Below are positions 62,876 to 64,000 of a DNA stretch of 64,000 bases, one piece after another. The number at the start of each line of letters is the position of its first letter. Position 1 is the stretch's first letter. Below the pieces are notes generated by a model. It saw nothing but the letters and a program-made list of their open reading frames with translations. It was not told the DNA's origin and did no database searches. The DNA is taken from the NCBI GenBank assembly GCA_947490345.1, contig CANLGL010000015.1:1-64000 (forward strand), given 5' to 3'. Origin of the DNA: Deltaproteobacteria bacterium. Lineage in GTDB: Bacteria > Myxococcota_A > UBA796 > SXON01. A program made the position numbers and the translations under genes.

Positions 62876-63420
62876 GCGCGGGCGCTGCGCTCCGGCCGGG
62901 CGCGCGCAGCGCCGCCCTCTCCGGCCGGGCGCGCGCACCGCCTCCGTCCGCGTCTGGGCGCGCGCAGCGTCGCCCTCTCCGGCCGGGCCCGCGCAGCGCC
63001 GCCCTCTGCGGCCGGGCGCGCGAAGCGTCGCCCTCTGCGGCCGGGCGCGCGAAGCGTCGCCCTCTGCGGCCGGGCGCGCGCAGCGCCGCCCTCTGCCGCC
63101 GGGCGCGCGCAGCGCCGCCCTCTCCGGCCGGGCGCGCGCACCGCCTCCCTCCGCGTCTGGGCGCGCGCACCGCCTCCGTCCGCGTCTGGGCGCGCGCAGC
63201 GTCGCCCTCTCCGGCCGGGCGCGCGCACCGCCTCCCTCCGCGTCTGGGCGCGCGAAGCGCCGCCCTCTGCCGCCGGGCGCGCGAAGCGTCGCCCTCTCCG
63301 GCCGGGCGCGCGCAGCGCCGCCCTCTCCGGCCGGGCGCGCGCAGCGTCGCCCTCTGCGGCCGGGCGCGCGCAGCGCCGCCCTCTGCGGCCGGGCGCGCTC
63401 AGCCGCCCTCTGCGGCTGGG
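62876..63420. repeat. 29-bp tandem repeat array, about 18-19 units
   Basis: Nearly perfect repeats starting GCGCGCGCAGCG or GCGCGCGAAGCG and ending GGCCGG or GTCTGG. Variant units (with ACCGCCTCC...GTCTGG or CTCTGCGGCC) are intermixed, a minisatellite structure. The period is not a multiple of three, so open frames on both strands are artefacts. There are no unique spacers. A possible signal-peptide-like start (GTG 62824, LTDVLALALGLAIVW) runs straight into the array and may be a destroyed gene. Confidence 0.9.
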
Positions 63421-63429
63421 CGGGATGGG

Positions 63430-63545
63430 GAGAGCGCCACGTCCCATCGCGTTATCAACGCGATGGGCGCCGCAGGCCGGCCGCTTGCGGACGGCCGAAG
63501 GGCATGGCGCGGTAGGGGAAGGGGCGGCGAGCCCCTTCCCCCTCA
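63430..63545. repeat. Dispersed GC-rich repeat copy
   Basis: Contains CATCGCGTTATCAACGCGATG (a perfect palindrome around 63447-63467) and GCGGTAGGGGAAGGGGCGGCG then CCCCTTCCCCCTC, the inverse-orientation style of the repeats at 1-308 and 60881-61260. No gene. Confidence 0.6.
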
Positions 63546-63548
63546 AAA

Positions 63549-64000
63549 TCAAAGCGTCGCGAGGAACGCCACGAGATCGTCTTTCTCGGACTCGGTGAGC
63601 TGCCCGGTGGAGCCCATCTCGCCGTTGAGCGCCGCGTCGACCACGTCGCGAAGGTCGCCTGCCGAGCCATTGTGCAGGTAGGGCGCGCTCGAGGCGATGC
63701 CCACCAGGGACGGGGTGTTCACCTTGGTGAGCCCGTAGATGTCGTGGTGCTCGTTGTCCGTGTACAACGGGGCCGGGTGGCAGCTGGCACAACCGACTTC
63801 CGCGCTCGCGAAGATGACGCGCCCGCGTTCCACGGCGTCGTCCATCACGCCCTTCTGGTGAACGTCCACTTCCGGAATCGAAAGGATGAAGGCCTGGATA
63901 TCGAGTGCATCCGTGGCCGAGAGCTCGGTGCCACCCATGCGGCCCTGGCTGGTCACCACGGCTTCAGCCGCCACCGTGTCGACACCCGCCGTCCAGGTGT
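63549..64000 (-). CDS. C-terminal part of a cytochrome c peroxidase-like protein
   Basis: The frame is open through the window edge; 150 residues are visible. The heme c motif is EVGCASCHPAPLYTDN (CxxCH), followed by NTPSLVGIASSAPYLHNGSAGDLRDVVDAAL and a C-terminal helix, the pattern of the second domain of di-heme cytochrome c peroxidase/MauG-like proteins. Periplasmic. The N-terminal heme domain is outside the window. Confidence 0.8.
   Translation of the reverse strand, partial: TWTAGVDTVAAEAVVTSQGRMGGTELSATDALDIQAFILSIPEVDVHQKGVMDDAVERGRVIFASAEVGCASCHPAPLYTDNEHHDIYGLTKVNTPSLVGIASSAPYLHNGSAGDLRDVVDAALNGEMGSTGQLTESEKDDLVAFLATL

Noticed and set aside
62876-63420. CRISPR array
   Set aside because: Repeats are directly adjacent with no unique spacers and no cas genes nearby.
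62824-63681. Long frames with repeated ARSAALxGRAR-type sequence
   Set aside because: Translation of a 29-bp tandem repeat in three frames on both strands.

Overview
The window is high-GC bacterial chromosome that looks like Myxococcota (delta-proteobacterial, myxobacteria-like). Evidence: many lipoproteins with Asp/Ser/Gly/Thr-rich linkers, a TIGR02996-like protein, a giant DUF4157 protein, a Ser/Thr kinase fused to a beta-propeller and paired with an FHA protein, a MopE-type DxDGDG metal-binding motif, a MYXO-CTERM-like tail, and GC-rich dispersed repeats. GTG starts and 1-4 nt gene overlaps (GTGA/ATGA/TGATG) are common, so most same-strand neighbours look translationally coupled.

Layout. 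1-308: repeats. 309-4046: unknown exported, membrane and TIGR02996-like genes. 4047-13615: a 3127-residue polymorphic-toxin/eCIS-type protein (DUF4157 zincin-like core, coiled coils, annexin-like repeats, hydrophobic stretch, flavin/NAD-type Rossmann region, C-terminal zeta-toxin-like P-loop kinase) coupled to a 62-aa partner; a CreD-like membrane protein is divergent. 15047-17630: hairpin repeats, a Lon-type domain/CHASE2 fusion and a dead IS1182-like transposase. 17630-22864: a lipoprotein/regulator-like operon and a FecR/metal-binding lipoprotein pair. 22868-29384: compact operon exbB-exbD-tonB-TonB-dependent receptor-lipoprotein-arylsulfotransferase-like lipoprotein. 29422-33722: M14 peptidase, PhoD-like phosphatase, small membrane proteins and a lipoprotein. 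33740-35731: VapBC, a two-gene hypothetical cassette behind a perfect palindrome, and tRNA-Val. 35789-47685: housekeeping and mixed genes (cyclase-like protein, aminotransferase, sucA, exonuclease III, CAP lipoprotein, amidase, frameshifted sulfatase, truB, DUF362 ferredoxin). 47702-54409: surface and exported proteins, including a multidomain lipoprotein whose thioredoxin-like active site has an in-frame TGA followed by a hairpin with a GGUC loop: a probable selenoprotein. 54406-58162: kinase-propeller gene behind an FHA gene whose DNA-binding part is separated by a 10-G tract. 58216-61867: tRNA-Pro, merR-ihfA-lipoprotein-rplT-rpmI-infC, tRNA-Val, tandem repeats and lipB. 61904-64000: membrane protein, a 29-bp tandem repeat array and the C-terminus of a cytochrome c peroxidase-like protein.

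The strongest new candidates are the UxxC propeller-thioredoxin selenoprotein, the giant DUF4157 effector with oxidoreductase-like and zeta-like domains plus its small coupled partner, the Lon-CHASE2 fusion, and the G-tract that splits the FHA regulator from its DNA-binding domain. No eCIS structural genes and no selABCD genes lie in the window, so the first two proposals depend on the rest of the genome.
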